Under the pieces are notes generated by a model that ran no database searches, was not told the DNA's origin, and worked only from the letters and a program-made list of their open reading frames with translations. The translations under genes and the position numbers were made by a program. Below are positions 52,834 through 60,958 of a stretch of 64,000 nt of DNA, in pieces. Position 1 is the first letter of the stretch, and each line of letters starts with the position of its first letter. Source of the stretch: Streptomyces sp. PsTaAH-137 (GTDB taxonomy: Bacteria; Actinomycetota; Actinomycetes; Streptomycetales; Streptomycetaceae); contig NZ_QLLY01000007.1 in NCBI RefSeq assembly GCF_003259365.1, forward strand, positions 1 to 64,000. The letters are read 5' to 3'.

Positions 52834-53000
52834 CGACCCCCTTCCTCCAGTTGATCGACGCCGAAGCACGTGGATTCGCCGACGCCAAGCTGGTGCTCGT
52901 CCTGAGCGAATGTGACAGCTCTTGGTGGGACGTCAGGGCAGTCGACGCACGTATACTCAGCGAACTTCGCCGTCATTACCCAGAAGCCGAGGACCTCTGA
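52821..53000 (+). CDS. C-terminal half of the same possibly frameshifted protein
   Basis: 59 residues from ATG 52821 to TGA 52998-53000, overlapping the previous frame by 13 bases. It reads MLSLTTPFLQLIDAEARG, then FADAKLVLVLSECDSSWWDV and LRRHYPEAEDL. Either it is a coupled small gene or the second half of a disrupted gene. It ends 9 bases before the convergent lysozyme gene. Confidence 0.45.
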   Translation: MLSLTTPFLQLIDAEARGFADAKLVLVLSECDSSWWDVRAVDARILSELRRHYPEAEDL

Positions 53001-53009
53001 ACGGGCGCG

Positions 53010-53894
53010 TCACGCGGTGTTGTTGGCCAGAGCCAGCAGGCTGGAGCGGTCACCATTGAGGCGGTCTCGGTCGACGTTCCCGGAGATGCCTCGCACCGAG
53101 CCGGTGGACGTGTGCTGCCAGACGGTCCAGAACGGGAAGCCCGACGGAACGCGGGGACTGCCTGCGGATACCCAATGGGCCACCCACAGCGGGCTTCTGG
53201 TGGACAGGCCGCTCCAGCCGCCGGTGCAGGAGTTCCACCAGCTCGCGCTGGTGTAGATCACGGCCTCGCGGCCCGTGCGGGCCTTGTACGTGTTGGCGAA
53301 GTCGAGGATCCAGGACTGCATCGCCGCGCGCGTCTTGCCGTAACAGCTTCCCTCTATGTCCAGTACACCGGGCAGCGTCACGTTGTCGCGGGACCAGGCG
53401 CCACCGTTGCCGACGAAGAAGTTCGCCTGCGCCGCGCCCCCGGACGTGTCGGGCCGCGCGAAGTGGTACGCACCCCGGATCACGCCGGCGTTACGGGCAC
53501 CCAGGTAATTGGTCCTGAACGTGGGGTCCTTGTACGTGGTTCCCTCGGTTGCCTTCATCCAGGCGAACTCGATGCCCACGCTGCGGACCGCAGCCCAGTT
53601 GATGCCGCCCTGCCATTTGGAGACGTCCACACCCACGGAGTTGGCCAGGATGTTCGCGTCCGGCGCCGCGTCGAGTTCCAAGCGCCGGTCGTCCGCCTTG
53701 AAGTCCTTGCTGTCCTGGACGTAACCCACGCCCATGTAGCCCTTGCCCGGCGGGACGCCGCCGTGCGACGGCAGCGGCGCTGAGGACGCGGTGCCCGACA
53801 TCAAGCTGAGGGTCAGTGCCGCGGCCAGGCCGGCCACGCCTGCCGCAGTACGAGTGCGCCGCGTGGACCCGAGGGAAAAGCTCCAGGGGAACAA
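53010..53894 (-). CDS. Secreted GH25 lysozyme (N-acetylmuramidase)
   Basis: 294 residues. A signal peptide (AGVAGLAAALTLSLMSGTASSA) leads to a short linker and the GH25 domain: GVDVSKWQGGINW, FAWMKATEGTTYKDP, GAYHFARPD, and LPGVLDIEG with the acidic pair. The layout matches the Chalaropsis/cellosyl type of lysozymes made by streptomycetes. It cuts the beta-1,4 bond between MurNAc and GlcNAc in peptidoglycan. TTG 53894 has AGGAGG 5 bases upstream; an out-of-frame ATG lies just before it. Confidence 0.9.
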   Translation of the reverse strand: MFPWSFSLGSTRRTRTAAGVAGLAAALTLSLMSGTASSAPLPSHGGVPPGKGYMGVGYVQDSKDFKADDRRLELDAAPDANILANSVGVDVSKWQGGINWAAVRSVGIEFAWMKATEGTTYKDPTFRTNYLGARNAGVIRGAYHFARPDTSGGAAQANFFVGNGGAWSRDNVTLPGVLDIEGSCYGKTRAAMQSWILDFANTYKARTGREAVIYTSASWWNSCTGGWSGLSTRSPLWVAHWVSAGSPRVPSGFPFWTVWQHTSTGSVRGISGNVDRDRLNGDRSSLLALANNTA

Positions 53895-54453
53895 GGCATC
53901 CTCCTGTTAGGTGGGGGGTGAGATGCAGTGGTGACGAGTGGTACTTCGGTGCGGTGGATCTCGGCGCGCCGGAGTGGGAGCGCGGCGCGGCAGGCAGAAA
54001 GAGGCGGGACATGTATCCGGTCAGCAGCGGCTGGCCGGAGGCACACCCCGGAAAGATCTACGCGCGTTCAACCAACCCGACAATGACGCACAGGGGTACG
54101 GAATCGAGCACACGTAAACAGTCGGTTCTCCGCCGCGTCAGCGGCCTGGATCACCATGTACCTGAGGAGCTACGGCAGCAGATCGGCCTCGCCAGAACTC
54201 TGTCAAGTACGTTAAACGGAAGCACTTTTGGCGACCCAAGACAGTGAGCTGATCGGAGCCATCACCACACAGAGCCCGTCTGGGAGAGCCAGCCGTGACA
54301 CGGCGGAGGGAGATACCCTCTTCATGCCCACGGCAAAGCGGAACGCAAACCGGCATGGTCGAGGAGTGGCGGACGCCGGACGCGCGGCGCGACCGGCGGC
54401 CGCCGAAGTGCTCGACACGATGGAGAAGTGTCCCGGGTCCGGACGGTCCGAGG
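53895..54453. other. Gene-free stretch
   Basis: No supported gene in about 560 bases. It contains the promoter side of the lysozyme gene and some open frames on both strands without start signals or domains. Confidence 0.35.
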
Positions 54454-54492
54454 GGGGCGGACCCTGTTGCGTGTCGGCCTCAGGTCCGCCCC
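54454..54492 (-). terminator. Hairpin terminator of gdhA
   Basis: GGGGCGGACC (54454-54463) and GGTCCGCCCC (54483-54492) are perfectly complementary 10-base arms around a 19-base loop. It lies 25 bases beyond the gdhA stop on the minus strand. Confidence 0.65.
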
Positions 54493-54516
54493 GTCATCGT
54501 TCCGAGAAACTCGATG

Positions 54517-55875
54517 TCAGATGACGCCCTGGGCCAGCATCGCGTCGGCGACGCGCTCGAAGCCCGCGATGTTCGCGCCCGTCACGTAGTCGCCCGGGGC
54601 GCCGTAGCGCTCGGCGGTGTCGTGGCAGGTGGCGTGGATGTCCTTCATGATGTGCGCCAGCTCGTCCTCGACGCGCTGTGCCGTCCACGAGGTACGGGCG
54701 TGGTTCTGCGCCATCTCCAGCGCGCTGACCGCGACACCGCCCGCGTTGGCCGCCTTGCCGGGGCCGAAGGCGACGCCCGCCTTCTGGAGCAGGTCGACGG
54801 CTTCGGGGGTGGTCGGCATGTTCGCGCCCTCGGAGACCGCCTTCACGCCGTTGCGGATCAGCGCGGCCGCGTCGTTCGCGTCCAGTTCGTTCTGCGTGGC
54901 CGACGGCAGCGCGACATCGCCGGGGACGTCCCAGACGCGTCCGCCGGGCACGAAGCGGGCGGAGGAGCCCCGGCGCTCGGCGTAGGTGTCGACGCGGCCC
55001 CGTTCGACCTCCTTGATCTGCTTGAGCAGGTCGAGGTCGACGCCCTTCTCGTCCACGACGTATCCGGAGGAGTCCGAGCAGGTCACCGGGTTCGCACCGA
55101 GGGAGCGCAGCTTCTCGATGGTGTAGATGGCGACGTTGCCGGAGCCCGACACCACCGCCGTCTGCCCCTCCAGGTCCTCGCCGCGCTCGCGCAGCATCGC
55201 CTCGGCGAACAGCACGTTGCCGTACCCGGTCGCCTCCGGGCGGATCAGCGAGCCGCCCCAGCCCTGGCCCTTGCCGGTCAGGACACCGGCCTCCCAGCGG
55301 TTGGTGATGCGCCGGTACTGGCCGAAGAGGTAGCCGATCTCGCGGCCGCCGACGCCGATGTCGCCCGCCGGGACGTCGGTGTGCTCACCGATGTGCCGGT
55401 ACAGCTCCGTCATGAAGGACTGGCAGAAGCGCATGACCTCGGAGTCGCTGCGCCCGTGCGGGTCGAAGTCGCTGCCGCCCTTGCCACCGCCGATGCCGAG
55501 ACCGGTCAGCGCGTTCTTGAAGATCTGCTCGAAGCCCAGGAACTTGATGACGCCGAGGTTGACCGACGAATGGAACCGCAGGCCGCCCTTGTACGGGCCG
55601 AGAGCGCTGTTGAACTCGACGCGGAAACCGCGGTTGACCTGCACCCGGCCGCGGTCGTCCTGCCACGGCACCCGGAACATGACCTGTCGCTCCGGCTCGC
55701 ACAGCCGCTCCACCAGCCCCGCCTCGACGTACTCGGGGTGGGCTTCGAGCACCGGCACCAGAGTCTCCAGGACCTCGTGAAGGGCCTGGTGGAACTCGGG
55801 CTGGGCAGGGTTGCGTCGCTCGATCTCGGCGAGGGTGCTGCCGAGTATGTTCTGCATGTCGGATCGCGTCGTCAC
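54517..55875 (-). CDS. gdhA: Glutamate dehydrogenase (NADP-specific type)
   Basis: 452 residues, the usual size for the hexameric NADP-dependent class. The substrate domain has FNSALGPYKGGLRFH, GGKGGSDFDP with the catalytic-region Asp, and PAGDIGVGGREIGYL. The coenzyme domain begins VVSGSGNVAIYTIEKL. It converts 2-oxoglutarate and ammonium to glutamate. GTG 55875 is the chosen start, with AAAGGCG upstream; an ATG six codons in is an alternative. A hairpin terminator follows at 54454. Confidence 0.93.
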   Translation of the reverse strand: MTTRSDMQNILGSTLAEIERRNPAQPEFHQALHEVLETLVPVLEAHPEYVEAGLVERLCEPERQVMFRVPWQDDRGRVQVNRGFRVEFNSALGPYKGGLRFHSSVNLGVIKFLGFEQIFKNALTGLGIGGGKGGSDFDPHGRSDSEVMRFCQSFMTELYRHIGEHTDVPAGDIGVGGREIGYLFGQYRRITNRWEAGVLTGKGQGWGGSLIRPEATGYGNVLFAEAMLRERGEDLEGQTAVVSGSGNVAIYTIEKLRSLGANPVTCSDSSGYVVDEKGVDLDLLKQIKEVERGRVDTYAERRGSSARFVPGGRVWDVPGDVALPSATQNELDANDAAALIRNGVKAVSEGANMPTTPEAVDLLQKAGVAFGPGKAANAGGVAVSALEMAQNHARTSWTAQRVEDELAHIMKDIHATCHDTAERYGAPGDYVTGANIAGFERVADAMLAQGVI

Positions 55876-56118
55876 GGAACGCCTTTCTGGCACGGCTGCC
55901 ACCAGATCCGAAACGCGTGCGGCTCGCTCCGGCCCGGTCCATCGTTGAGCGCTCGGCGCCGTTGCCGGGCGCGGGACAAGATCAGTGTTACGCCCATGTA
56001 AACACCTCGACCGGTCGAGGAACCAGGAGCGGCCCACCATGCGAGACCCGGACCCGCAGGGGTGGGCCACCCGTACGCCTCGGCCCGGCAGGGCCGGGCC
56101 CGGTCACCCGGCCGGGGA

Positions 56119-56844
56119 TCAGTCCACGTCGGAGCGGGTGGTGCCCATGGACAGGCCGGCGACCCAGTTGATGGAGGCCGTCGTGTCATCGGTGCCGAAA
56201 TAGGTGCCCCAGCGCGGTTTGTTGCCCAGATCGTCCCAGGTGCGCGCGCCGGTCCGGGAGGCGAACAGGGCTCCGTCCTTGTATACGGAGAGCGTTCCCG
56301 CGCCGTCCGCGTCCGTGGTGATGCCCAGCTGGATGGAGTGCCACTCCCCCGCGGTCCAGGGAGTGGTGCCGATGGAGATCCAGGTCTCGCCGGGCGCCAC
56401 GTACCAGACCTTGAGCTGATCGTCCTCGACCTTCATCAGCACGGGATAGTTCTGGCTGTTCTGGTCGTTGGTGCCGTTGGACTTCCACTGGAAGACGGTC
56501 TGCGCGTTGCCCGTCTTGGTCATGGAGTCCCAGCCGAACCAGTACGTACTGTCGTCTCGGAAGGTGTACTCGCCCGAGGAGGTACGAACGCTGTGCGCCT
56601 CGCAGCGCGGCGTCCCGACCGGCTTGTTGAACTTGAAGAAGGGGCCGTGACCGTCGCCCCAGTCCCCCGTCGTGACGCTCCCCGGGCTGTCGCAGAGGGT
56701 CGTCACGAAGACGCCGACGCCCTGCGAGGCGTCCGCGTCCCAGATCACGGACGCCTCGGCAGGAGAGGCGGCCAGCACGGTGGCGCAGACGGTGGCAGTG
56801 GCGGCGGCTGTGCAGGACCAGGCACGCAGTGGGGTGCGGTACAC
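56119..56844 (-). CDS. Secreted polysaccharide lyase-like protein
   Basis: 241 residues. A signal peptide (WSCTAAATATVCATVLAASPAEA) is followed by a concanavalin-like jelly-roll domain. Motifs are WDADASQGVGVFVTTLCD, FRDDSTYWFGWDSM, PVLMKVEDDQLKVWYVAPGE and SIQLGITTDADGAGTLSVY, the pattern of the Polysacc_lyase (PF14099) group in Streptomyces. It should cleave acidic polysaccharide outside the cell; the substrate is not predicted. GTG 56844 has AAGGTG 7 bases upstream. The 280-base divergent intergenic region toward 57124 is AT-rich and holds promoters. Confidence 0.75.
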   Translation of the reverse strand: MYRTPLRAWSCTAAATATVCATVLAASPAEASVIWDADASQGVGVFVTTLCDSPGSVTTGDWGDGHGPFFKFNKPVGTPRCEAHSVRTSSGEYTFRDDSTYWFGWDSMTKTGNAQTVFQWKSNGTNDQNSQNYPVLMKVEDDQLKVWYVAPGETWISIGTTPWTAGEWHSIQLGITTDADGAGTLSVYKDGALFASRTGARTWDDLGNKPRWGTYFGTDDTTASINWVAGLSMGTTRSDVD

Positions 56845-57123
56845 GGGATCACCTTTTCGATCGACTCGCGCACTGTTGTAGCGCCAGCCGTCACAACGCT
56901 CAATATTTTTGGCTGAGTTGATCGTCTCGATCGTTTGAAGGGGACCTGCGACTCGGGGCGCTGGTCCTCGCGCACCCGGGACCAAAGTCGCCATCTGCGC
57001 CGATTCGCCCCTCTGTGAGGCTTCCGTTACATATTCGACGGGAATCGCACACAGCTGCTCCGTAGGTTCACAGGTGTCGCAAGGACGACATCTCACCCAC
57101 AGCGGAGCAAGAAGGTAATCGAT

Positions 57124-57840
57124 ATGTCGATTTCTCGTCGTGTACTACAGATCGCGGCCGTCTCCGGTCTCGTCGCCGGCCTCACGGTCCCGGCCGCCGC
57201 CGCGTTCGCGGACTCCGCCGCGCCACAGCCCGATCAGCAGACCGTCTCCTCGCCCTCCCCCGCCACCTCGCAGTCCTCGTCGGACCAGGGCAAGGAGCAG
57301 CAGTACTCACTGAGCAACGGCGCCCAGGCGCACGTGTACTCCCTTCCCGACGGGTCGTACATGGCCTGGATCACGGTCAAGGGGCAGCGGGTCGCGAACC
57401 TGAGCTCCGGCAGTGGGAGCAGCACGGTGAACGGCTACCGCTACATCCTCAACCAGGCCAACGGATTCGTGGGTGTCGTCCACCCCGACGGCTGGCACAG
57501 CGAGCAGGACAAGCCCGACCCGGCCCACCAGAAGAAGCACCCCGACAACCACCAGAAGGACCAGAAGATCCACCCGAGGCCCCACCAGGACACCCGCGAC
57601 CAGCGGACCGCGCAGCACGACTCCCAGACGGGCGCCACGCGCGACAAGGGCACCTCGGCCGCTGTGGCGGGCGGGCGCGAGGGGCGGCTGCCGCAGGGCG
57701 GCGTGCGGGCCGGTGCCGAAGGCGCCTCCTCGCACGGCTCCGACACCCCGCTCATAGTGGCGGCCGGCGGTGGTCTCGCCCTGGCAGGCGCCGGCTTCGG
57801 CTACCTGGTCGTCCGTCGCGGCCGCCGCGAGGAGTCCTGA
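57124..57840 (+). CDS. Surface protein with non-canonical sorting signal (sortase F substrate?)
   Basis: 238 residues. Signal peptide (LQIAAVSGLVAGLTVPAAAAFA), a small folded domain (about residues 55-115), then a long Lys/His/Asp-rich linker. The C-terminus has RLPQGGVRAGAEGASSHGSD, then a hydrophobic helix (LIVAAGGGLALAGAGFGYLVV) and RRGRREES: the sorting-signal layout, but LPQGGVRAG replaces LPXTG or LAXTG. The class F sortase gene starts 31 bases after its stop, so it is probably that enzyme's substrate. The domain has no recognised family. Confidence 0.7.
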   Translation: MSISRRVLQIAAVSGLVAGLTVPAAAAFADSAAPQPDQQTVSSPSPATSQSSSDQGKEQQYSLSNGAQAHVYSLPDGSYMAWITVKGQRVANLSSGSGSSTVNGYRYILNQANGFVGVVHPDGWHSEQDKPDPAHQKKHPDNHQKDQKIHPRPHQDTRDQRTAQHDSQTGATRDKGTSAAVAGGREGRLPQGGVRAGAEGASSHGSDTPLIVAAGGGLALAGAGFGYLVVRRGRREES

Positions 57841-57870
57841 GCCCGGCGCGCCCGTCTCCAGGGAGACCTC

Positions 57871-58530
57871 GTGACAATTACGACCCCTCGTGCGCCGAGG
57901 CGGGACGCCGGTGGCAGCCGCGCATCGCGCCCTGCGATGCGGTGCGCGGCGAGCCTCGCGCTCGTCCTGACGGCCGGCCTGTCCGGTCTGACGGCCTGCT
58001 CACCGGCTCATCCCGCCGCCGAGGACGTACATGTGACGAACAGATCCGCCCGCCACGCCCAGCACGCCGCGGCCCCACTGCCACGATCGCTCCCCACCGG
58101 CCTGCGCATCCCGTCAGCCGGTGTCGACGCATCGTCCATGCTGCGGCTCGGGCTCGGCCCCGACCGCGGCCTGGAGGTACCGCCGGCCGACAAGGGACAG
58201 GAACCCGGCTGGTGGACGGGATCGGTGACGCCCGGCCAGCGGGGAGCCGCCGTGATCGTGGCGCACTACGACACCGCGAACGGTCCCGCGCTGCTGCGCG
58301 ACGTAGCCCTCGTCCGGGTCGGCGACGAGATAGCCGTACCCCGCGCCGACGGCCGCACGGCCACCTTCACGGTCCAGGAGATCCAGCAGGTCGCCAAGGA
58401 CCGCTTCCCGACACGGAAGGTGTACGGCCCGACCAGCACCCCTCAACTCCGGCTCATCACGTGTGGCGGGCCCATCGTCGACGGCCATCGCGCCGACAAC
58501 ATCATCCTGTACGCCGCACTCACATCATGA
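57871..58530 (+). CDS. Class F sortase, putative lipoprotein
   Basis: 219 residues. A hydrophobic N-terminus ends in a lipobox-like TAC. The class F domain begins around residue 75 with LRIPSAGVDASSML; the catalytic His is in VIVAHYDTANGP, a variant of the usual GHVDS, and Cys in LRLITCGGP, then Arg in HRADNIILYA. It should be an extracytoplasmic transpeptidase acting on the 57124 protein. GTG 57871 has AGGGAG about 6 bases upstream. The operon continues to the DUF11-like protein at 58590. Confidence 0.85.
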   Translation: MTITTPRAPRRDAGGSRASRPAMRCAASLALVLTAGLSGLTACSPAHPAAEDVHVTNRSARHAQHAAAPLPRSLPTGLRIPSAGVDASSMLRLGLGPDRGLEVPPADKGQEPGWWTGSVTPGQRGAAVIVAHYDTANGPALLRDVALVRVGDEIAVPRADGRTATFTVQEIQQVAKDRFPTRKVYGPTSTPQLRLITCGGPIVDGHRADNIILYAALTS

Positions 58531-58589
58531 CGCCCGCGCACCGACACGTTTTTGCGCGCCCGACTCCAGCATCCCAAGGAAGGACACCC

Positions 58590-59225
58590 ATGTCCCACGA
58601 CGCCACCCCCCGCTCCCGCACCCGGCGCACCACGCTCGCAGCGCTGCTGCTGACCACCACGGTCACCGCGACGCTCGCTGTCGCGGGTTCCGCGTCGGCC
58701 GCCTCCGGCGACGGCCATCAGGCCCCCCGGGCCGGTTCGACGTACGGCGGCTACGACGGCGACTACGGCAAGGGCTGGACCGACAACTACCGCTACGACA
58801 AGGACTACGGGAAGCCGTGGGGCGGCGGCGTCACGGACAAGCAGAGGATCGCCGACGTGGCCGTGACCGCCTCCGGTCCCCGCCAACTCGACCACAACCA
58901 GGAGCAGCGCTGGGTCGTCGAGTTCACCAACAAGGGCTCCGCCACGGCCAAGAACGTCCGCTCCAGCACCACGATGCCGAACGGCATCAGGTACCTGGCG
59001 CACCGCATCAGCGAGGGGCATGCGTCCGAGACGCTCACCAGCGACGGCCGCATCGTGCTCAGCATCGGCGACCTGGCTCCCGGCCGCACGGTCCGCCTCG
59101 AGATAGCCGGCCGCGCGCCGTCCTACGGCGGAGGCACGGTGCAGCTCTCCACCTCGGTCACCGCCAGCGGCCCGGAGCGCACCACCGGCAACAACACGGC
59201 GGTCGTGCAGACGCGCATCGCCTGA
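58590..59225 (+). CDS. Secreted DUF11-type (CARDB-like) protein
   Basis: 211 residues. A signal peptide (LLLTTTVTATLAVAGSASAA) is followed by a Gly/Tyr/Asp-rich linker (YGGYDGDYGKGWTDNYRYD) and a beta-sandwich of the DUF11 type (WVVEFTNKGSATAKNVR, ISEGHASETLTSDGRIVLSIG, SVTASGPERTTGNNTAVVQT). DUF11 domains are common in cell-surface proteins. There is no anchor at the C-terminus. ATG 58590 has AAGGAAGGAC 6 bases upstream. It is third in the putative sortase operon, 59 bases after the sortase, and may be displayed with it. Confidence 0.7.
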   Translation: MSHDATPRSRTRRTTLAALLLTTTVTATLAVAGSASAASGDGHQAPRAGSTYGGYDGDYGKGWTDNYRYDKDYGKPWGGGVTDKQRIADVAVTASGPRQLDHNQEQRWVVEFTNKGSATAKNVRSSTTMPNGIRYLAHRISEGHASETLTSDGRIVLSIGDLAPGRTVRLEIAGRAPSYGGGTVQLSTSVTASGPERTTGNNTAVVQTRIA

Positions 59226-59262
59226 GCCGGGCCGCTACGTACGCATCGCCTTGGGCAAGCGG

Positions 59263-59299
59263 GGCCGGGGACCCGTCCCGCACGAGCGGGTCCCCGGCC
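59263..59299 (+). terminator. Hairpin terminator after the DUF11-type gene
   Basis: GGCCGGGGACCCG (59263-59275) and CGGGTCCCCGGCC (59287-59299) are perfect 13-base arms around an 11-base loop. It lies 38 bases after the DUF11 gene stop and just before the GGTCA repeat, and ends the sortase operon, perhaps also the minus-strand EF-hand transcript. Confidence 0.75.
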
Positions 59300-59300
59300 G

Positions 59301-59340
59301 GGTCAGGTCAGGTCAGGTCAGGTCAGGTCAGGTCAGGTCA
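59301..59340. repeat. Eight tandem copies of 5-base GGTCA
   Basis: GGTCA is repeated exactly eight times from 59301 to 59340. The last three bases of the final unit are the stop codon of the EF-hand gene (TGA on the minus strand). The tract starts right after a terminator arm. It is a microsatellite prone to slippage. Confidence 0.95.
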
Positions 59341-59871
59341 GGCGGACGGGACGGCGGCCAGCAGGTCCGCCGGAACTCCGCCCTTGTCGGGAGCGTAGTA
59401 GTTCTTGATCTCGGCCTCCCAGACGTCCACCCGGATCCGGTCGGCGGCATCGGGGGCGAACGCGTTGAACAGTGCTTCGATGTTGGGCAGTTCGAAGCCG
59501 ACGCCTCTCATCATGCCGATGAAGACGGGGCGGGTGACGGTTCCGCTGCCGTCCACGTCACCGAAGCGTGCGAAGCCGGCCGCGAACGCGTCGACGGCCC
59601 CGCTGAAGCGTTCCGGCGACAGGACGCACGCCTGGAACTCCTCGTACGTGATCCGGCCGTCGCGGTCCGTGTCGAGTTCACGGGCCAGGGTCTCCCAGTA
59701 GCGCCGGAACCCGGCGCGCATGGCCTGGCTGCGCGCCTCGTCGGCCTCCGGCACCGCCGCGGCGACCCGGTCGCTCATGAGCGTGAAGTCGGCGGCTTCC
59801 AGGACCCCGTTGCCGTCGGCGTCGAACAGGGTGAAGACCAGTTTCACACGTGTGACTGCTTCGGAGCGCAT
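59338..59871 (-). CDS. EF-hand calcium-binding protein (calerythrin-like)
   Basis: 177 residues. Three clear EF-hand loops are present: DADGNGVLEAADF near residue 17, DTDRDGRITYEEF near 68, and DVDGSGTVTRPVF near 104; a fourth is degenerate (APDAADRIRVDVWEAE). This matches the four-EF calerythrin/CabD group of actinobacteria, cytosolic calcium sensors or buffers. The stop lies in the GGTCA repeat. It is divergent from the MfnB gene. Confidence 0.85.
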   Translation of the reverse strand: MRSEAVTRVKLVFTLFDADGNGVLEAADFTLMSDRVAAAVPEADEARSQAMRAGFRRYWETLARELDTDRDGRITYEEFQACVLSPERFSGAVDAFAAGFARFGDVDGSGTVTRPVFIGMMRGVGFELPNIEALFNAFAPDAADRIRVDVWEAEIKNYYAPDKGGVPADLLAAVPSA

Positions 59872-60197
59872 GTGCGTCTGCCTTTCATGAGGTCAGGAGA
59901 CGGCCTGTGTGCCGGCCGAGCTGCAACTATGCGGGGCTGCGGCACCGGCGTCCGGAGAAGACCGGCCCCTCAGCAGAAAGAGTGAAGATGCTGACGAACC
60001 GGCATGAACGAGTGGCGGTCCGGTTGAACCGGCGCGCACGGCTCACTCGCCCCGCGGGTTGCACCTCCCTCGCCTTCCTCGCGCCCTACCCGTGGTCGCG
60101 GACCGCCGCTGATGATGAACCGACCGCAAATGCGTCAGCGCGTTCGCACACTGTCCTGTCTTTCAGGTCCTGGGAGGTGTGCGGAAAGGAGCACACG

Positions 60198-60950
60198 TTG
60201 TTACTTCTCGTCTCCCCGGACAGCGTCGAGGAAGCCGTCGAATGTGCGAAGGCCGCGGACCATCTCGACATCGTGGATGTGAAGAGACCCGCCGAGGGCT
60301 CGCTCGGCGCGAACTTCCCGTGGGTCATCAAGGAGATCCGCGGCGCGGTCCCCGCCGCCAAGCCCGTGTCCGCGACCGTGGGAGATGTGCCGTTCAAGCC
60401 GGGCACGGTGGCCCAGGCGGCGCTCGGCGCGGCCGTCTCCGGAGCCACCTACATCAAGGTCGGGCTCTACGGATGCACGACCCCCGAGCAGGCTGTCGAG
60501 GTGATGCGCGGTGTCGTGCGGGCCGTGAAGGAGTACCGACCGGACGCCTTCGTCGTCGCGTCGGGTTACGCCGATGCCCACCGGATCGGCTGCGTCAATC
60601 CGCTCTCCCTGCCGGACATCGCCCTGCGTTCGGGTTCCGACGCGGCCATGCTCGACACCGCGATCAAGGACGGGACGCGTCTCTTCGACCACGTACCGCC
60701 GGAAGTCTGCGGTGAGTTCGTGCGCCGGGCCCACGAGGCGGGGCTCCTCGCCGCCCTCGCGGGCAGTGTGAAGGCGAACGACCTCGGCACGCTGACCCGT
60801 ATCGGCACCGACATCGTGGGCGTACGCGGGGCGGTCTGCGAGGGCGGCGACCGCAACGCCGGCCGAATCGAACCGCACTTGATAGCCGGTTTCCGCGCGG
60901 AGATGGACCGGCATGCTCGAGAACACGCGGCCACCGCCGCCGCGGGCTGA
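60198..60950 (+). CDS. mfnB: MfnB-type (5-formylfuran-3-yl)methyl phosphate synthase
   Basis: 250 residues. The conserved opening LLLLVSPDSVEEAVE, the Schiff-base Lys29 in DIVDVKRPAEGSLG, KVGLYGCTTP and GSVKANDL match the DUF556 family whose archaeal member MfnB condenses two glyceraldehyde-3-phosphate molecules into a furan aldehyde phosphate. In methanogens this feeds methanofuran; a streptomycete would use it in another furan product. TTG 60198 is preferred because AAAGGAG lies 6 bases ahead and the family starts there; GTG 60177 is an alternative. The second codon is TTA, so translation probably needs the bldA tRNA. An operon with the next two genes follows. Confidence 0.8.
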   Translation: MLLLVSPDSVEEAVECAKAADHLDIVDVKRPAEGSLGANFPWVIKEIRGAVPAAKPVSATVGDVPFKPGTVAQAALGAAVSGATYIKVGLYGCTTPEQAVEVMRGVVRAVKEYRPDAFVVASGYADAHRIGCVNPLSLPDIALRSGSDAAMLDTAIKDGTRLFDHVPPEVCGEFVRRAHEAGLLAALAGSVKANDLGTLTRIGTDIVGVRGAVCEGGDRNAGRIEPHLIAGFRAEMDRHAREHAATAAAG

Positions 60951-60958
60951 CCGCCGAC

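Noticed and set aside
54212..54418. Short minus-strand frame of 68 residues between lysozyme and gdhA
   Set aside because: No binding site, low-complexity composition and no domain; it overlaps other equally weak frames.
59301..59340. GGTCA repeat as an iteron-type replication or plasmid origin
   Set aside because: Units are only 5 bases, there is no AT-rich region or rep gene nearby, and it overlaps a stop codon; simple microsatellite is more likely.
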